Assembly (NCBI RefSeq): GCF_017357385.1
Contig: NZ_CP071632.1
Coordinates: 1,741,501 to 1,805,500, forward strand
Direction: 5' to 3'
From: Rhizobium sp. NZLR1
GTDB lineage: Bacteria > Pseudomonadota > Alphaproteobacteria > Rhizobiales > Rhizobiaceae
Length of the DNA stretch: 64,000 bases
The notes under the pieces were generated by a model. It made no database searches. It had not been told where the DNA came from and worked only from the letters and a program-made list of their open reading frames with translations. Within the stretch, counting starts at the first letter, position 1; every line of letters starts with the position of its first letter. Below, in pieces: positions 24,190 to 33,667 of the stretch. The position numbers were made by a program, and so were the translations under genes.

Positions 24190-26844
24190 TCAGCTCTTTT
24201 TCGATTTCGCGGGCGCCTTCGCCTTTGTTGTCTTCGGCTTGGCCGCCGTCTTGGTGGTCTTGGCTTCGGCGGCCGCCGCCTTCGGCTTGGCTTTCGCCTT
24301 GATGGTTTTGCCAGCAGGCGCCTTGCCGGCCTTCTCGGCGATCAGCACGAGCGCCTCCTCGACGGTGATCGCCTGCGGATCCTTGCCCTTCGGCAGGGTG
24401 GCATTGACCTTGCCCCAGTTGACGTAAGGGCCGTACTTGCCGTCGCGAACGGTGATCGCGCCGCCGTCGGGATGGTCGCCGAGTGTCTTCAACGCCGCCG
24501 GCGTACCGCGCGAACCCCGGCCTGGCGGCTGGTTCGCCTTTTCGGCAATGACAGTCACGGCGCGGTTGAGGCCGACTGAGAACACGTCCTCGATGGTTTC
24601 CAGGTTGGCATAGGAGCCGTCATGCAGCAGGAACGGCCCATAGCGGCCGATGCCCGACGAGATCATCTTGCCGGATTCCGGATGTTTGCCGATATCGCGC
24701 GGCAGCGAAATCAGAGCCATCGCCTTTTCATAGTCGATGTCTTCGGGCTTCCAACCCTTCGGCAGCGAAGCGCGCTTTGCTTCCTTGCCGTCGCCGCGCT
24801 GAATATAGGGGCCGAAGCGGCCGGAACGCAGCGTCAGCTCCTCGCCGGTCGTCGGATCGGTGCCGAGGTTCTTCGGCTCGTTCAATCCGGCACCATCCGC
24901 TTCCCCGCCGTTTTCAGAAGAGAGCTGGCGGGTGTAGTTGCATTCCGGATAGTTCGAGCAGCCGACGAAGGCGCCATATTTGCCGAGCTTCAGCGACAGG
25001 TTGCCGGTGCCGCAGACCTGACAGATCCTGGGATCGCTGCCGTCCTCCCTTTTCGGGAAGACCAGGGGTGCCAGCGACTCGTTCAGCGAATCCAGCACAT
25101 TGGTGACGCGCAATTCCTTGGTGTCTTCGATCTGCGCGAAGAAATCCTTCCAGAAATCGCGCAGCACCTGCTTCCAGTTCAGCTCGCCGGCGGAAATCCG
25201 GTCGAGCTTTTCCTCGAGATCGGCGGTGAAGTCGTATTCGACATATTTGGTAAAGAAGCTTTCGAGGAAAGCCGTCACCAGCCGGCCCTTGGCCTGCGGG
25301 ATCAGCTTGCGCTTGTCGATCGTCACATAGTCGCGATCGCGCAATGTCGCCAGCGTCGCCGCATAGGTGGACGGGCGGCCGATGCCGAGCTCTTCCATCT
25401 TCTTGATCAGCGAAGCTTCCGAGTAGCGCGGCGGCGGCTCGGTGAAATGCTGGGTCGAATTGATCTTCTGCTTGGCGAGCGTCTCGCGCGCATTGATCTC
25501 CGGCAGGCGGCCATCCTCATCGCCGTCGTCGCTCTGTTCGCCGTCTTCCTTCTGGTCGGTATAGGCGGCGATGAAACCATCGAAGCGGATGACCGAACCG
25601 ACGGCGCGCAGGCCGGCCTTCTCGCCCTTGTTGTCGGCGGTGATTTCAGCCGTCGTGCGTTCGATCTCGGCCGAGGCCATCTGGCTGGCGATGCCGCGCT
25701 TCCAGATCAGGTCGTAGAGCCGGATCTGGTCGGCATCGAGGAATTGGCGCACGCGGTCGGGTGACCGGTAGAAATCGGTCGGACGGATCGCCTCATGCGC
25801 TTCCTGGGCGTTCTTGGCCTTGGTGGAATAGAAGCGCGGCTTCTCAGGCATGTAGCGCTCGCCGAACTGGTCGACGATGGCGCTGCGCGCCGCATCGATC
25901 GCTTCCGGTGCCATCTGCACGCCGTCGGTTCGCATATAGGTGATCAGACCGACCGTCTCGCCGCCGATATCGACGCCCTCATAAAGCTTCTGAGCGATCT
26001 GCATGGTGCGCGAGGCGGAGAAGCCGAGATTGGAGGAAGCGGCCTGCTGCAGCGTCGAGGTCGTAAACGGCGGTCCCGGGTTGCGCTTGACCGGCTTGGC
26101 CTCGACCGTGTCGACGACATAGCTCGCACCGTCGAGCAACGCCTTCAGCCGGCCTGCATCCTCGCCGTTGCCGATCGCGCGCGGCTGCAGCCGTTTGCCG
26201 TTCGCCGAAACCAGCCTTGCCTCGAACTCGTCGCCGCGCGGTGTCTTCAGAAGCGCCGAGATGTTCCAGTATTCTTCCGAAATGAAGCGCTCGATCTCGG
26301 ATTCGCGGTCGCAGACCAAGCGAAGTGACACAGACTGGACACGGCCGGCCGAACGTGCGCCGGGCAGCTTGCGCCACAGGACCGGCGAAAGATTGAAGCC
26401 GACGAGATAGTCGAGTGCGCGGCGCGCGAGATAGGCGTCGACCAGCGGCACGTCGATGTCGCGCGGATCGGCCATCGCGTCGAGCACCGCCTTCTTGGTG
26501 ATGGCGTTGAAGACGACGCGCTTGACCGGCTTGCCGTTCAGCACGCGCTTCTTGTTCAGCATGTCGAGAACGTGCCAGGAAATCGCTTCGCCTTCGCGAT
26601 CCGGGTCGGTCGCGAGAAAAAGGCCGTCGGAGGATTTCACCGCGTCGGCAATGTCCTTCATCCGCTTGGCCGAGGCGCTATCGACCTCCCAAAGCATTTC
26701 GAAATCCTGATCGGGGAGGACCGAGCCATCCTTGGCAGGCAGATCGCGCACATGGCCGAAGGAGGCGAGCACTTTGTATCCCGGACCCAGATACTTGTTG
26801 ATCGTCTTGGCCTTGGCAGGCGATTCCACCACTACAACATTCAT
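24190..26844 (-). CDS. topA: DNA topoisomerase I
   Basis: This 884-residue type IA topoisomerase has Toprim motif VVVESPAKAKTINKYLG and ATDPDREGEAISWH, active-site Tyr303 in GLITYMRTDG, and one intact C4 zinc finger (CQVCG...CSNYPEC). Several topoisomerase C-terminal repeats (SGRFGPYIQRGDG, GRYGPFLLHDG, DGKYGPYVNWG) follow, with a Lys/Ala-rich tail. It relaxes negative supercoils. It sits upstream of rnr with a one-base gap and 246 bases downstream of dprA. Confidence 0.96.
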   Translation of the reverse strand: MNVVVVESPAKAKTINKYLGPGYKVLASFGHVRDLPAKDGSVLPDQDFEMLWEVDSASAKRMKDIADAVKSSDGLFLATDPDREGEAISWHVLDMLNKKRVLNGKPVKRVVFNAITKKAVLDAMADPRDIDVPLVDAYLARRALDYLVGFNLSPVLWRKLPGARSAGRVQSVSLRLVCDRESEIERFISEEYWNISALLKTPRGDEFEARLVSANGKRLQPRAIGNGEDAGRLKALLDGASYVVDTVEAKPVKRNPGPPFTTSTLQQAASSNLGFSASRTMQIAQKLYEGVDIGGETVGLITYMRTDGVQMAPEAIDAARSAIVDQFGERYMPEKPRFYSTKAKNAQEAHEAIRPTDFYRSPDRVRQFLDADQIRLYDLIWKRGIASQMASAEIERTTAEITADNKGEKAGLRAVGSVIRFDGFIAAYTDQKEDGEQSDDGDEDGRLPEINARETLAKQKINSTQHFTEPPPRYSEASLIKKMEELGIGRPSTYAATLATLRDRDYVTIDKRKLIPQAKGRLVTAFLESFFTKYVEYDFTADLEEKLDRISAGELNWKQVLRDFWKDFFAQIEDTKELRVTNVLDSLNESLAPLVFPKREDGSDPRICQVCGTGNLSLKLGKYGAFVGCSNYPECNYTRQLSSENGGEADGAGLNEPKNLGTDPTTGEELTLRSGRFGPYIQRGDGKEAKRASLPKGWKPEDIDYEKAMALISLPRDIGKHPESGKMISSGIGRYGPFLLHDGSYANLETIEDVFSVGLNRAVTVIAEKANQPPGRGSRGTPAALKTLGDHPDGGAITVRDGKYGPYVNWGKVNATLPKGKDPQAITVEEALVLIAEKAGKAPAGKTIKAKAKPKAAAAEAKTTKTAAKPKTTKAKAPAKSKKS

Positions 26845-27090
26845 GATGATTCTCTAAAAAGGAAACGACGCCAGCATTGAAGCCAGCGCAACACACACCG
26901 CAACATGGATGCCCGGCCCTCCGACATGGACAGGGAAATCGCCGCGGTCAAGGGGTTTGGTACAATTTTACGTCTTGCGTCTGTTGCAGCCGAAAGAGGA
27001 TCGTCGGAAAAATACACCTTGAGATAGGTTGCCGATCATTTTCGGCATGGTTCGCCATTCTCAGCGCCGCGCCGAGATATCGCGCGAAAT

Positions 27091-28233
27091 TCAATCGGCA
27101 AGCGAGACGAGACCGCCCTGATGCCGATGCAGCCTGCTTGAGATGTCGAGCTCCAGAAGGATGAGATAGACCGCGGATGCTGACAGACCGGTATGGCGGA
27201 TGACGTCGTCGATCTCGACCGGGGTTGGTCCGAGCGCATCGATGATGCGAGCCCGGTCTGAATCGCCGGGCGGCATCGTCATCGCCTTGCCGTCACGTGC
27301 CGGTTGCTCGGCCATCGATGACGGGAACAGCTCGAATTGCGTAGGCGGCGCCAAAGCCTCGACGACATCGGCAGGTGTGGTGACGATCGAAGCGCCGTCC
27401 TTCAGCAGGCCGTTGCTGCCGTGGCAGCGCGGATCGAGCGGTGAGCCGGGCACGGCAAACACCAGGCGGCCGAACTCGCCGGCAAGCCGTGCGGTGATCA
27501 GCGAGCCTGAGCGCGTTGCCGCTTCGACGACCACAAGGCCGAGCGCGATGCCGGCGATCAGCCGGTTTCGGCGCGGGAAATCGCGGGCGCGCGGTTCCCA
27601 GCCGAAGGGCATCTCGCTCACCGCCAGGCCGTTGCCACCGGTTATTTCCTCGAGCAGGCCGATATTCTCCGGTGGGTAAGGCTGGTCGAGACCGCCGGCA
27701 AGCGCTGCGATCGTGCCCGTGTCGAGGCTTGCCCGATGCGCTGCCGTGTCGATGCCGCGGGCCAGGCCGGAGACCACGGTATAACCGGCCCGGCCGCAGT
27801 CGCGCGCCACCATCGCCGCGAATTTCGCGCCGGCGATCGAGGCGTTGCGCGAGCCGACAATGCCGACGGCCGGTCGTTTGGCGGCGGTAAGAGCGCCCTT
27901 GACGGCAAGCAGCGGTGGCGCGCCGTCGATCTGCTTCAGGGCCTGCGGATAGTCCGGCTCGCCGATGCCGACGAAGCGGGCGCCGAAACGGCGAGCCGCC
28001 TCCAGTTCCCGATGTGCCTCAGCCTCGCTGGCGATGCGGATTGCCCGCGTCGCGCCGCCGCGCGCCGAAAGCTCCGGCAGTGCTGCGAGCGCTGCCTCGG
28101 CCGATCCGAAATGATTGATCAGGTCGCGAAAGGTGGCCGGGCCGATATTGTCGGAACGGATGAGGCGCAGCCAGGCGATGCGTTGCCGTTCGCTCAGCGC
28201 GACGCCTTTTGATCCCGCGCCCGGCGCATCCAT
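27091..28233 (-). CDS. dprA: DNA-processing protein DprA
   Basis: This 380-residue protein has an N-terminal SAM-like domain ([20 protein letters not shown]), a Rossmann-like core with [35 protein letters not shown] and [20 protein letters not shown], and a C-terminal winged helix. DprA loads RecA on incoming single-stranded DNA. Its ATG overlaps the plsY stop (TAATG), so the two are coupled. Confidence 0.95.
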   Translation of the reverse strand: MDAPGAGSKGVALSERQRIAWLRLIRSDNIGPATFRDLINHFGSAEAALAALPELSARGGATRAIRIASEAEAHRELEAARRFGARFVGIGEPDYPQALKQIDGAPPLLAVKGALTAAKRPAVGIVGSRNASIAGAKFAAMVARDCGRAGYTVVSGLARGIDTAAHRASLDTGTIAALAGGLDQPYPPENIGLLEEITGGNGLAVSEMPFGWEPRARDFPRRNRLIAGIALGLVVVEAATRSGSLITARLAGEFGRLVFAVPGSPLDPRCHGSNGLLKDGASIVTTPADVVEALAPPTQFELFPSSMAEQPARDGKAMTMPPGDSDRARIIDALGPTPVEIDDVIRHTGLSASAVYLILLELDISSRLHRHQGGLVSLAD

Positions 28234-28853
28234 TATCCCTTTGCTCCGATCTTGCTTTCCGTGCCGTCCATCAGGCGGGAAATATTGGCCCTGTGCTTCC
28301 AGTAGGAGATCAGCGTCATGATCGCCATGACAGCAGCAACCTTTTCGTTACCCAGTATCCATAGCGCAACCGGAATGACAAGCATGGCAACCAGCGCCGA
28401 TAGCGACGAGTAGCGGCTGGTGAAGGCGACCGCCAGCCAGACGGCGGCGAAGAGCACGACCATGATCGGCGCGACGCCGAGCAGGGTGCCGATATAGGTG
28501 GCGACACCCTTGCCGCCCTTGAAGGCGATCCAGACCGGGAAGAGATGGCCGATGAAGGCGAAAAAGCCGGCGATGATCGCCGCCTCCTCGCCGAGGAAAT
28601 AACCGACAACCCAGGCCGCTGCCGCCGCCTTCAGCGCATCGAGCAGCAGTGTCGCAGCCGCGAGCTTGCGGTTTCCTGTTCTCAGCACGTTGGTCGCGCC
28701 GATATTGCCGGAGCCAATGCTGCGCACGTCGCCGAGGCCGGCGGCACGCGTGAGGATCAGGCCGAAGGGAATCGAGCCGAAGAGGTAGCCGATGATGGCG
28801 GCGGCAAGCGCGATCGGCAGCGTAATCTGCCATGACATGAGATTGGATAACAT
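28233..28853 (-). CDS. plsY: Glycerol-3-phosphate acyltransferase PlsY
   Basis: This 206-residue integral membrane protein has PlsY motif 1 [25 protein letters not shown] sequence with [11 protein letters not shown], motif 2 [16 protein letters not shown], and about five transmembrane segments. It transfers the acyl group from acyl-phosphate to glycerol-3-phosphate, the first step of phospholipid synthesis. The start at 28853 follows GAGGCGG; a second Met lies at 28838. Confidence 0.94.
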   Translation of the reverse strand: MLSNLMSWQITLPIALAAAIIGYLFGSIPFGLILTRAAGLGDVRSIGSGNIGATNVLRTGNRKLAAATLLLDALKAAAAAWVVGYFLGEEAAIIAGFFAFIGHLFPVWIAFKGGKGVATYIGTLLGVAPIMVVLFAAVWLAVAFTSRYSSLSALVAMLVIPVALWILGNEKVAAVMAIMTLISYWKHRANISRLMDGTESKIGAKG

Positions 28854-28915
28854 ATGCCGCCTCAGCCCCTCCGTGGCCTATCCCCAGTATGCCGTTTCTT
28901 AAGTCCAGCCGGTTC

Positions 28916-30205
28916 TTAAAGTGCGTGGACAAGCTTTCCCGAGACATAAGTCGCGACGGCCCGCCCGCTGAAGCGCGCATCTTCGAACGGCGTATTCTTC
29001 GAGCGGGAGAGAAGCATGTCTTTGGCGACAAGCCAAGGCTCATCGAGATCGATCAGCGCGATATCGGCCGCAGCACCCGGTTTCAGCGTGCCGGCGGCGA
29101 GGCCGAAGATTTGTGCGGGGCGGGTGGACATGGCGTCGATCAGGCGCATCAGGCTCACCTGACCGCCATGGTGGAGCCTGAGAGCCGCCGCCAGCATGGT
29201 TTCAAGGCCGATCGCGCCGTCCGCCGCCTCGCCGAAGGGCAGGCGCTTCGTATCGACGTCCTGCGGGTCGTGCGAGGAGACGATGATGTCGATCGCGCCG
29301 TTCGCAAGCGCCTCGACCATGGCGACCCGGTCGTCTTCCGGGCGCAGCGGCGGATAGAGCTTGAAGAAGCTGCGGTATTCGCCGATGTCGTTTTCGTTGA
29401 GCGCCAGATTGTTGATCGATATGCCTGAGGTCACCTTGGCGCCGCGGCTGCGGGCGCGTTCGATAGCCTCGACCGAGGCCGGCACCGAGATCATCGCGGC
29501 GTGATAGTGGCCGCGCGTCAGTTCTGCGATCCTGAGATCGCGTTCGAGCGGGATCAGTTCGGCTTCCCTTGGAATGCCGGAGAGCCCGAGCCAGCTGGCG
29601 AAAAGCCCTTCATGCATGACGCCGTTCGCGCCGAGATATTTGTCGCGGGTTTCGCAGGAGATGACGGCGCCGAATTCACGCGCATAGGTCATGATCCGGC
29701 GCAGCACCTGCGTGTCGTGCACGCTCGAATGGGCATCGGTGAAGGCGACGGCGCCCGCCTGCATCAACAGGCCGATCTCCGTCATCTCCGCGCCGGCAAG
29801 GCCCTTGGTGATAGCGGCTGCCGGATAGACGTTGACGGCGGCGGTATCGCGGGCCGTCTTCTTGACGAATTCGACGAGCGCAATGTCGTCGATGACAGGA
29901 TCGGTGTCCGGCATCATGATGATCGAGGTGACGCCGCCGGCTGCTGCCGCCCGACTTGCCGAGGCGATGGTCTCGCGATGTTCGCCGCCGGGTTCGCCGA
30001 TATGGACGCGCGCATCGACGAGACCGGGGGCCGCGACAAGGCCGGCGCAGTCGCGGATGGTCGCACCCTCCGGCGCGCCCTGGTTCTGTGCCGCGGAACC
30101 GGCAGCAACGATCACACCGTTTTCGACGATGATCGTGCCAACGTCGTCAAGATTGCGCGACGGATCGATGATGCGGACGTTTTTGAGGACGATCGGGTTG
30201 CTCAT
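28916..30205 (-). CDS. pyrC: Dihydroorotase-like protein PyrC', probably non-catalytic
   Basis: This 429-residue amidohydrolase-fold protein lies directly after pyrB with an ATGA overlap. The metal-binding HxH is [10 protein letters not shown] (Arg66-Val-His68, first His lost). The second His site is [11 protein letters not shown] in place of HxED, the third is [10 protein letters not shown] in place of HVST, and the catalytic DHAPH is SHDPQ. With these ligands missing it is unlikely to be an active dihydroorotase. Pseudomonas and relatives have such a PyrC' that only assembles with PyrB, and the gene order here is the same. A functional pyrC should exist elsewhere. Confidence 0.88.
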   Translation of the reverse strand: MSNPIVLKNVRIIDPSRNLDDVGTIIVENGVIVAAGSAAQNQGAPEGATIRDCAGLVAAPGLVDARVHIGEPGGEHRETIASASRAAAAGGVTSIIMMPDTDPVIDDIALVEFVKKTARDTAAVNVYPAAAITKGLAGAEMTEIGLLMQAGAVAFTDAHSSVHDTQVLRRIMTYAREFGAVISCETRDKYLGANGVMHEGLFASWLGLSGIPREAELIPLERDLRIAELTRGHYHAAMISVPASVEAIERARSRGAKVTSGISINNLALNENDIGEYRSFFKLYPPLRPEDDRVAMVEALANGAIDIIVSSHDPQDVDTKRLPFGEAADGAIGLETMLAAALRLHHGGQVSLMRLIDAMSTRPAQIFGLAAGTLKPGAAADIALIDLDEPWLVAKDMLLSRSKNTPFEDARFSGRAVATYVSGKLVHAL

Positions 30206-31158
30206 GCCATCATTCCATCGCTTCGGGGACCCTGGTTCTGCGAGACGAGCAGCGTCTCCATCACCGCCATGCGCACCGCGACCCCCATTTCCACCTGTTC
30301 GGCGATCACGCTCTGCGGCCCGTCCGCCACCTCGGAGGCGATCTCGACGCCGCGGTTCATCGGACCGGGATGCATGACCAGCGCATCCTCCTTCGCCGAC
30401 TTCAGCGTTTCGGCGTCGAGCCCGTAGAAATGATAGTATTCGCGCACCGAAGGCACAAAGGCGCCGGACATGCGTTCGCGCTGCAGCCGCAGCATCATCA
30501 CCACGTCGGCGTCCTTCAGCCCTTCCTTCATCGAATGGAAGACCTCGACGCCCATTTCGGCGATGCCGGCGGGCAGCAGGGTCGCGGGCGCGACGACGCG
30601 CACGCGGGCGCCCATCGCATTGAGCAGCAGGATATTGGAGCGCGCCACCCGCGAATGCAGCACGTCGCCGCAGATCGCCACGATGATGCGCGAGAGCTTG
30701 CCCTTGGCGCGGCGGATCGTCAGCGCGTCGAGCAGCGCCTGGGTCGGATGTTCGTGCTGCCCGTCGCCGGCATTGACGACGGAGCAGGAGACCTTCTGGG
30801 CGAGAAGGGCGGCAGCACCGGCGCTCGAATGGCGGATAACAAGCACATCGGGGCGCATCGCATTCAGCGTCATCGCCGTGTCGATCAGCGTTTCGCCCTT
30901 CTTCACCGAGGAGTTGCCGACCGACATGTTCATGACGTCGGCGCCGAGCCGCTTGCCGGCCAGCTCGAAGGAGGCCTGCGTGCGGGTCGATGCCTCGAAG
31001 AACAGGTTGATCTGCGTCAGCCCGCGCAACGTCGACGTCTTCTTCTCTCGCTGGCGGCTGATCTTGACGGCCTCGTCGGCCTTGTCGAGCAGATAGGTGA
31101 TATCCTGCTCGGTGAGGCCCTTGATGCCGATGAGGTGGCGGTGGGGAAAAAAGACCAT
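30202..31158 (-). CDS. pyrB: Aspartate carbamoyltransferase catalytic chain
   Basis: This 318-residue protein has the carbamoyl-phosphate site [32 protein letters not shown], and [12 protein letters not shown] near the end. It makes carbamoyl aspartate for pyrimidines. The frame extends to 31215, but the ATG at 31158 follows AAGAGGCAGGG. It is followed with overlap by the PyrC'-like subunit, suggesting a dodecameric PyrB-PyrC' complex. Confidence 0.95.
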   Translation of the reverse strand: MVFFPHRHLIGIKGLTEQDITYLLDKADEAVKISRQREKKTSTLRGLTQINLFFEASTRTQASFELAGKRLGADVMNMSVGNSSVKKGETLIDTAMTLNAMRPDVLVIRHSSAGAAALLAQKVSCSVVNAGDGQHEHPTQALLDALTIRRAKGKLSRIIVAICGDVLHSRVARSNILLLNAMGARVRVVAPATLLPAGIAEMGVEVFHSMKEGLKDADVVMMLRLQRERMSGAFVPSVREYYHFYGLDAETLKSAKEDALVMHPGPMNRGVEIASEVADGPQSVIAEQVEMGVAVRMAVMETLLVSQNQGPRSDGMMA

Positions 31159-31337
31159 GACCCTGCCTCTTGCTGTCTCTGGCGGGTCTATAAAGAGTGA
31201 TGCCCGCCGGGGCAAGCATGCGCTGTGGGCAAAGGCTTATGTCCCCATGCATTTTCGCCAAAATTCCGATAGAGCAGAATGAACCGAATCATAACTTCCG
31301 GTTTCCCTTTGCCGGGCTCTTACACTAGAAGCGAATT

Positions 31338-32996
31338 ATGACCTCCGCCAACCGGACTGAAGAAAAACTCGCAGAACTCAATCAGCCGAGCCTGTGGTCC
31401 GGCATCAACGCCTATCGATCCGATCCGCTGATCGTCGATCTGACGGCAGCCCTGCCGCGCGGCATCCGCGAAGACCTGGAAAACATGGGCCGCTACGTCA
31501 CCTCGCCGGAGGCGCAGGAGCTGGCGCGCATGGCGAACCAGGGTCCGCCGCAGCTGCGTACCCACGGTCCGCGCGGCGAGCGCCTCGACGTCGTCGAGTT
31601 CCATCCTGCTTGGCACGCGTTGATGCGCCGCTCCATGTCGGTCGGCCTGCATTCCTCGGTCTGGGATCCGCAGGCCGATAGCGAAGCCAAGGATGAGGCC
31701 CACAAGGTTCGCGCCGCCCGCTTCTATCTGTCGTCGCAGCTGGAATCCGGCCATCTCTGCCCGCTGACGATGACCAGCGCCTCGGTCGCCGCGCTCTCGG
31801 CCTCGCCGGCAATACAGAAGGATTGGGCCCCCAAAATCCTCTCGCGCAAATATGATTCGTCGAACAAGCCCGCCATGCAGAAGTCTGCCGTGACCATCGG
31901 CATGGGCATGACGGAAAAGCAGGGCGGCACGGATGTGCGCGCCAACCGCAGCGCTGCCGAAAAGGTCAGCGAGGGCATCTACCGGCTGTCCGGCCATAAA
32001 TGGTTCATGTCGGCTCCGATGAGCGATGCCTTCATCATGCTGGCGCAGACGAAGGAGGGCATGGGCTGCTTCCTCGTGCCGCGCCTGCTGGAGGACGGTT
32101 CCGCCAACGGCCTGCAGTTCCAGCGGCTGAAGGACAAGGTCGGCAACCGCTCAAACGCCTCTGCCGAAGTGGAGTTCACCGACACGTTCGGTTTCCTGCT
32201 CGGCGGCCCGGATGCCGGCATCCGCACCATTCTCGACATGGTGACACTGACGCGGCTCGACTGCGCGCTGGCCTCATCCGGCATGATGCGCGCCTCACTG
32301 GCCGAAGCCGTACACCACACCCGCGGCCGCAGCGTCTTCGGCAAGATGCTCGTCAACCAGCCGATCATGACGCGCGTACTGGCCGACATGGCGCTCGATG
32401 TCGCCGCCGCGACGGCACTGTCCTTCCGTCTTGCCGATGCCTTCGACAAGGCGCGCGGCAATGCCGAGCAAGCGGCCTATGCCCGCGTCATGACGCCGGT
32501 CGCCAAATACTGGTGCTGCAAGATCGCGCCGGCGCTGATCTACGAGGCGATGGAATGCATCGGTGGCAACGGCTATATCGAAGAACGCCCGATCGCCCGC
32601 CACTACCGCGAGGCTCCGGTCAACGCCATCTGGGAAGGCTCCGGCAACGTCATGGCGCTCGACGTGCTGCGCGTGCTCAACCGTGGCAAGGATCTGTTCG
32701 AAACGGTGTTCGCCGGCCTTGCCCGCGATCTCGGCCCGGCCGGCAAGAAGACGATCGACGTGCTACGCGCCGCTGTCGCGCTCTGTGAACAGGATGAGGG
32801 CGCCGCGCGCTTGCTCGTCGAGCAGCTGGCGCTCGCCGCCGGTGCCGCCGAACTCTATCGGCTCGGGGCAGGGCGCATTGCCGATGCCTTCATCGAGACG
32901 CGCCTTGCCGGCGGCTGGCGCTCCACCTACGGCATGCTCGATTCTCGCTTCGACGCCAGCTACATCGTCGATCTGCTCTATCCGCCGGCGGCCTGA
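31338..32996 (+). CDS. Acyl-CoA dehydrogenase family protein, AidB-like
   Basis: This 552-residue flavoprotein has the AidB-type flavin loop AVTIGMGMTEKQGGTDVRAN, GHKWFMSAPMSDAFIMLAQT, and ECIGGNGYIEERPIARHYRE with NAIWEGSGN. E. coli AidB binds DNA and is part of the adaptive response to alkylation, but has weak dehydrogenase activity, so the true role here is open. The gene is monocistronic and divergent from pyrB. No LexA box precedes it. Confidence 0.88.
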   Translation: MTSANRTEEKLAELNQPSLWSGINAYRSDPLIVDLTAALPRGIREDLENMGRYVTSPEAQELARMANQGPPQLRTHGPRGERLDVVEFHPAWHALMRRSMSVGLHSSVWDPQADSEAKDEAHKVRAARFYLSSQLESGHLCPLTMTSASVAALSASPAIQKDWAPKILSRKYDSSNKPAMQKSAVTIGMGMTEKQGGTDVRANRSAAEKVSEGIYRLSGHKWFMSAPMSDAFIMLAQTKEGMGCFLVPRLLEDGSANGLQFQRLKDKVGNRSNASAEVEFTDTFGFLLGGPDAGIRTILDMVTLTRLDCALASSGMMRASLAEAVHHTRGRSVFGKMLVNQPIMTRVLADMALDVAAATALSFRLADAFDKARGNAEQAAYARVMTPVAKYWCCKIAPALIYEAMECIGGNGYIEERPIARHYREAPVNAIWEGSGNVMALDVLRVLNRGKDLFETVFAGLARDLGPAGKKTIDVLRAAVALCEQDEGAARLLVEQLALAAGAAELYRLGAGRIADAFIETRLAGGWRSTYGMLDSRFDASYIVDLLYPPAA

Positions 32997-33065
32997 CCGT
33001 AGCGGACGATGATCGCTCTTCGCCGGCATCGAGCAGCGATATCGAAGAGATTCGCGCCGACGGCT

Positions 33066-33237
33066 GCCCCTCACCATAACCCTCTCCCCGTAAACGGGGC
33101 GAGGGCACGTGCCTTGCAAGAGCGAGGTGGGAACGGAGAGGGCGCGGCATGTCCCTTCGCCCCGTTTACGGGGGGCCGCAGGACGGGTCGAGACCCGTGG
33201 CTCGACCCCGGTCGGTGCCGGCAGGCGGATGAGGGGC
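33066..33237. repeat. RIME-type palindromic repeat
   Basis: The element begins GCCCCTCA and ends TGAGGGGC, with internal CCCCGTAAACGGGG and CCCCGTTTACGGGG, giving a long imperfect palindrome. This is the Rhizobium intergenic mosaic element type. It lies where a VapC toxin gene would be expected to continue. Confidence 0.8.
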
Positions 33238-33323
33238 CGGCATCGGCGATCTCCCGGACCGGGTTGGCCGCACTTATCCCGCGCAGACGCACGATCCAAG
33301 ACCGAACTGTGGACGACAATCAC
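33238..33323 (-). pseudogene. VapC-type PIN toxin remnant (first codons only)
   Basis: Starting at a GTG overlapping the antitoxin stop, the frame reads VIVVHSSVLD, close to the PIN-domain start VIVVDSSVWID but with the catalytic Asp changed to His. It then loses all similarity and enters the RIME repeat. The overlap and strand match a vapBC operon. Confidence 0.55.
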
Positions 33324-33529
33324 CGTCTTCCGTTCGGCTGGTCGCAACGTATCTCTTCCATGTCGCCTTCCCAGCCTATCCCTGCGAGGTCTGTGTTCGC
33401 ATTTTTCCGGCGGCGCCTCTCGATCAGGCTTCGTAAAGCCTGTTCGACGGCGGCCTCTTTTGTCGCCAATCCCGTGACGATCATTGCTGCGTCGAGCAAG
33501 CCATCATCGATATCGATCGTCGTCCGCAT
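33320..33529 (-). CDS. VapB-type antitoxin (orphan)
   Basis: This 69-residue protein starts MRTTIDIDDGLLDAAMIVTG, continues KEAAVEQALRSLIERRRR and has a short acidic tail, the VapB family with a ribbon-helix-helix-like N terminus. The ATG at 33529 is the second Met of the frame. The toxin expected downstream is reduced to a few codons, so this is a solitary antitoxin that may cross-neutralise another VapC or be decaying. Confidence 0.78.
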   Translation of the reverse strand: MRTTIDIDDGLLDAAMIVTGLATKEAAVEQALRSLIERRRRKNANTDLAGIGWEGDMEEIRCDQPNGRR

Positions 33530-33604
33530 GACCACCTCGAGTGTGCCAATGGGTGAAGGTACACGCCCAGCCCTCAGGGTTCGACTTGCTGAAGAAGCAT
33601 CGCC

Positions 33605-33645
33605 ACAAACAAAAATCCGGCCGCGTCGCCGCGGCCGGATTGATC
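33605..33645 (-). terminator. Intrinsic terminator of rne
   Basis: AATCCGGCCGCG (33614-33625) and CGCGGCCGGATT (33630-33641) form a perfect 12-bp stem. On the minus strand it is followed by TTTTTGTTTG. It lies 27 bases after the rne stop. Confidence 0.88.
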
Positions 33646-33667
33646 ATTTACGTCCGAAAATCAGCGT

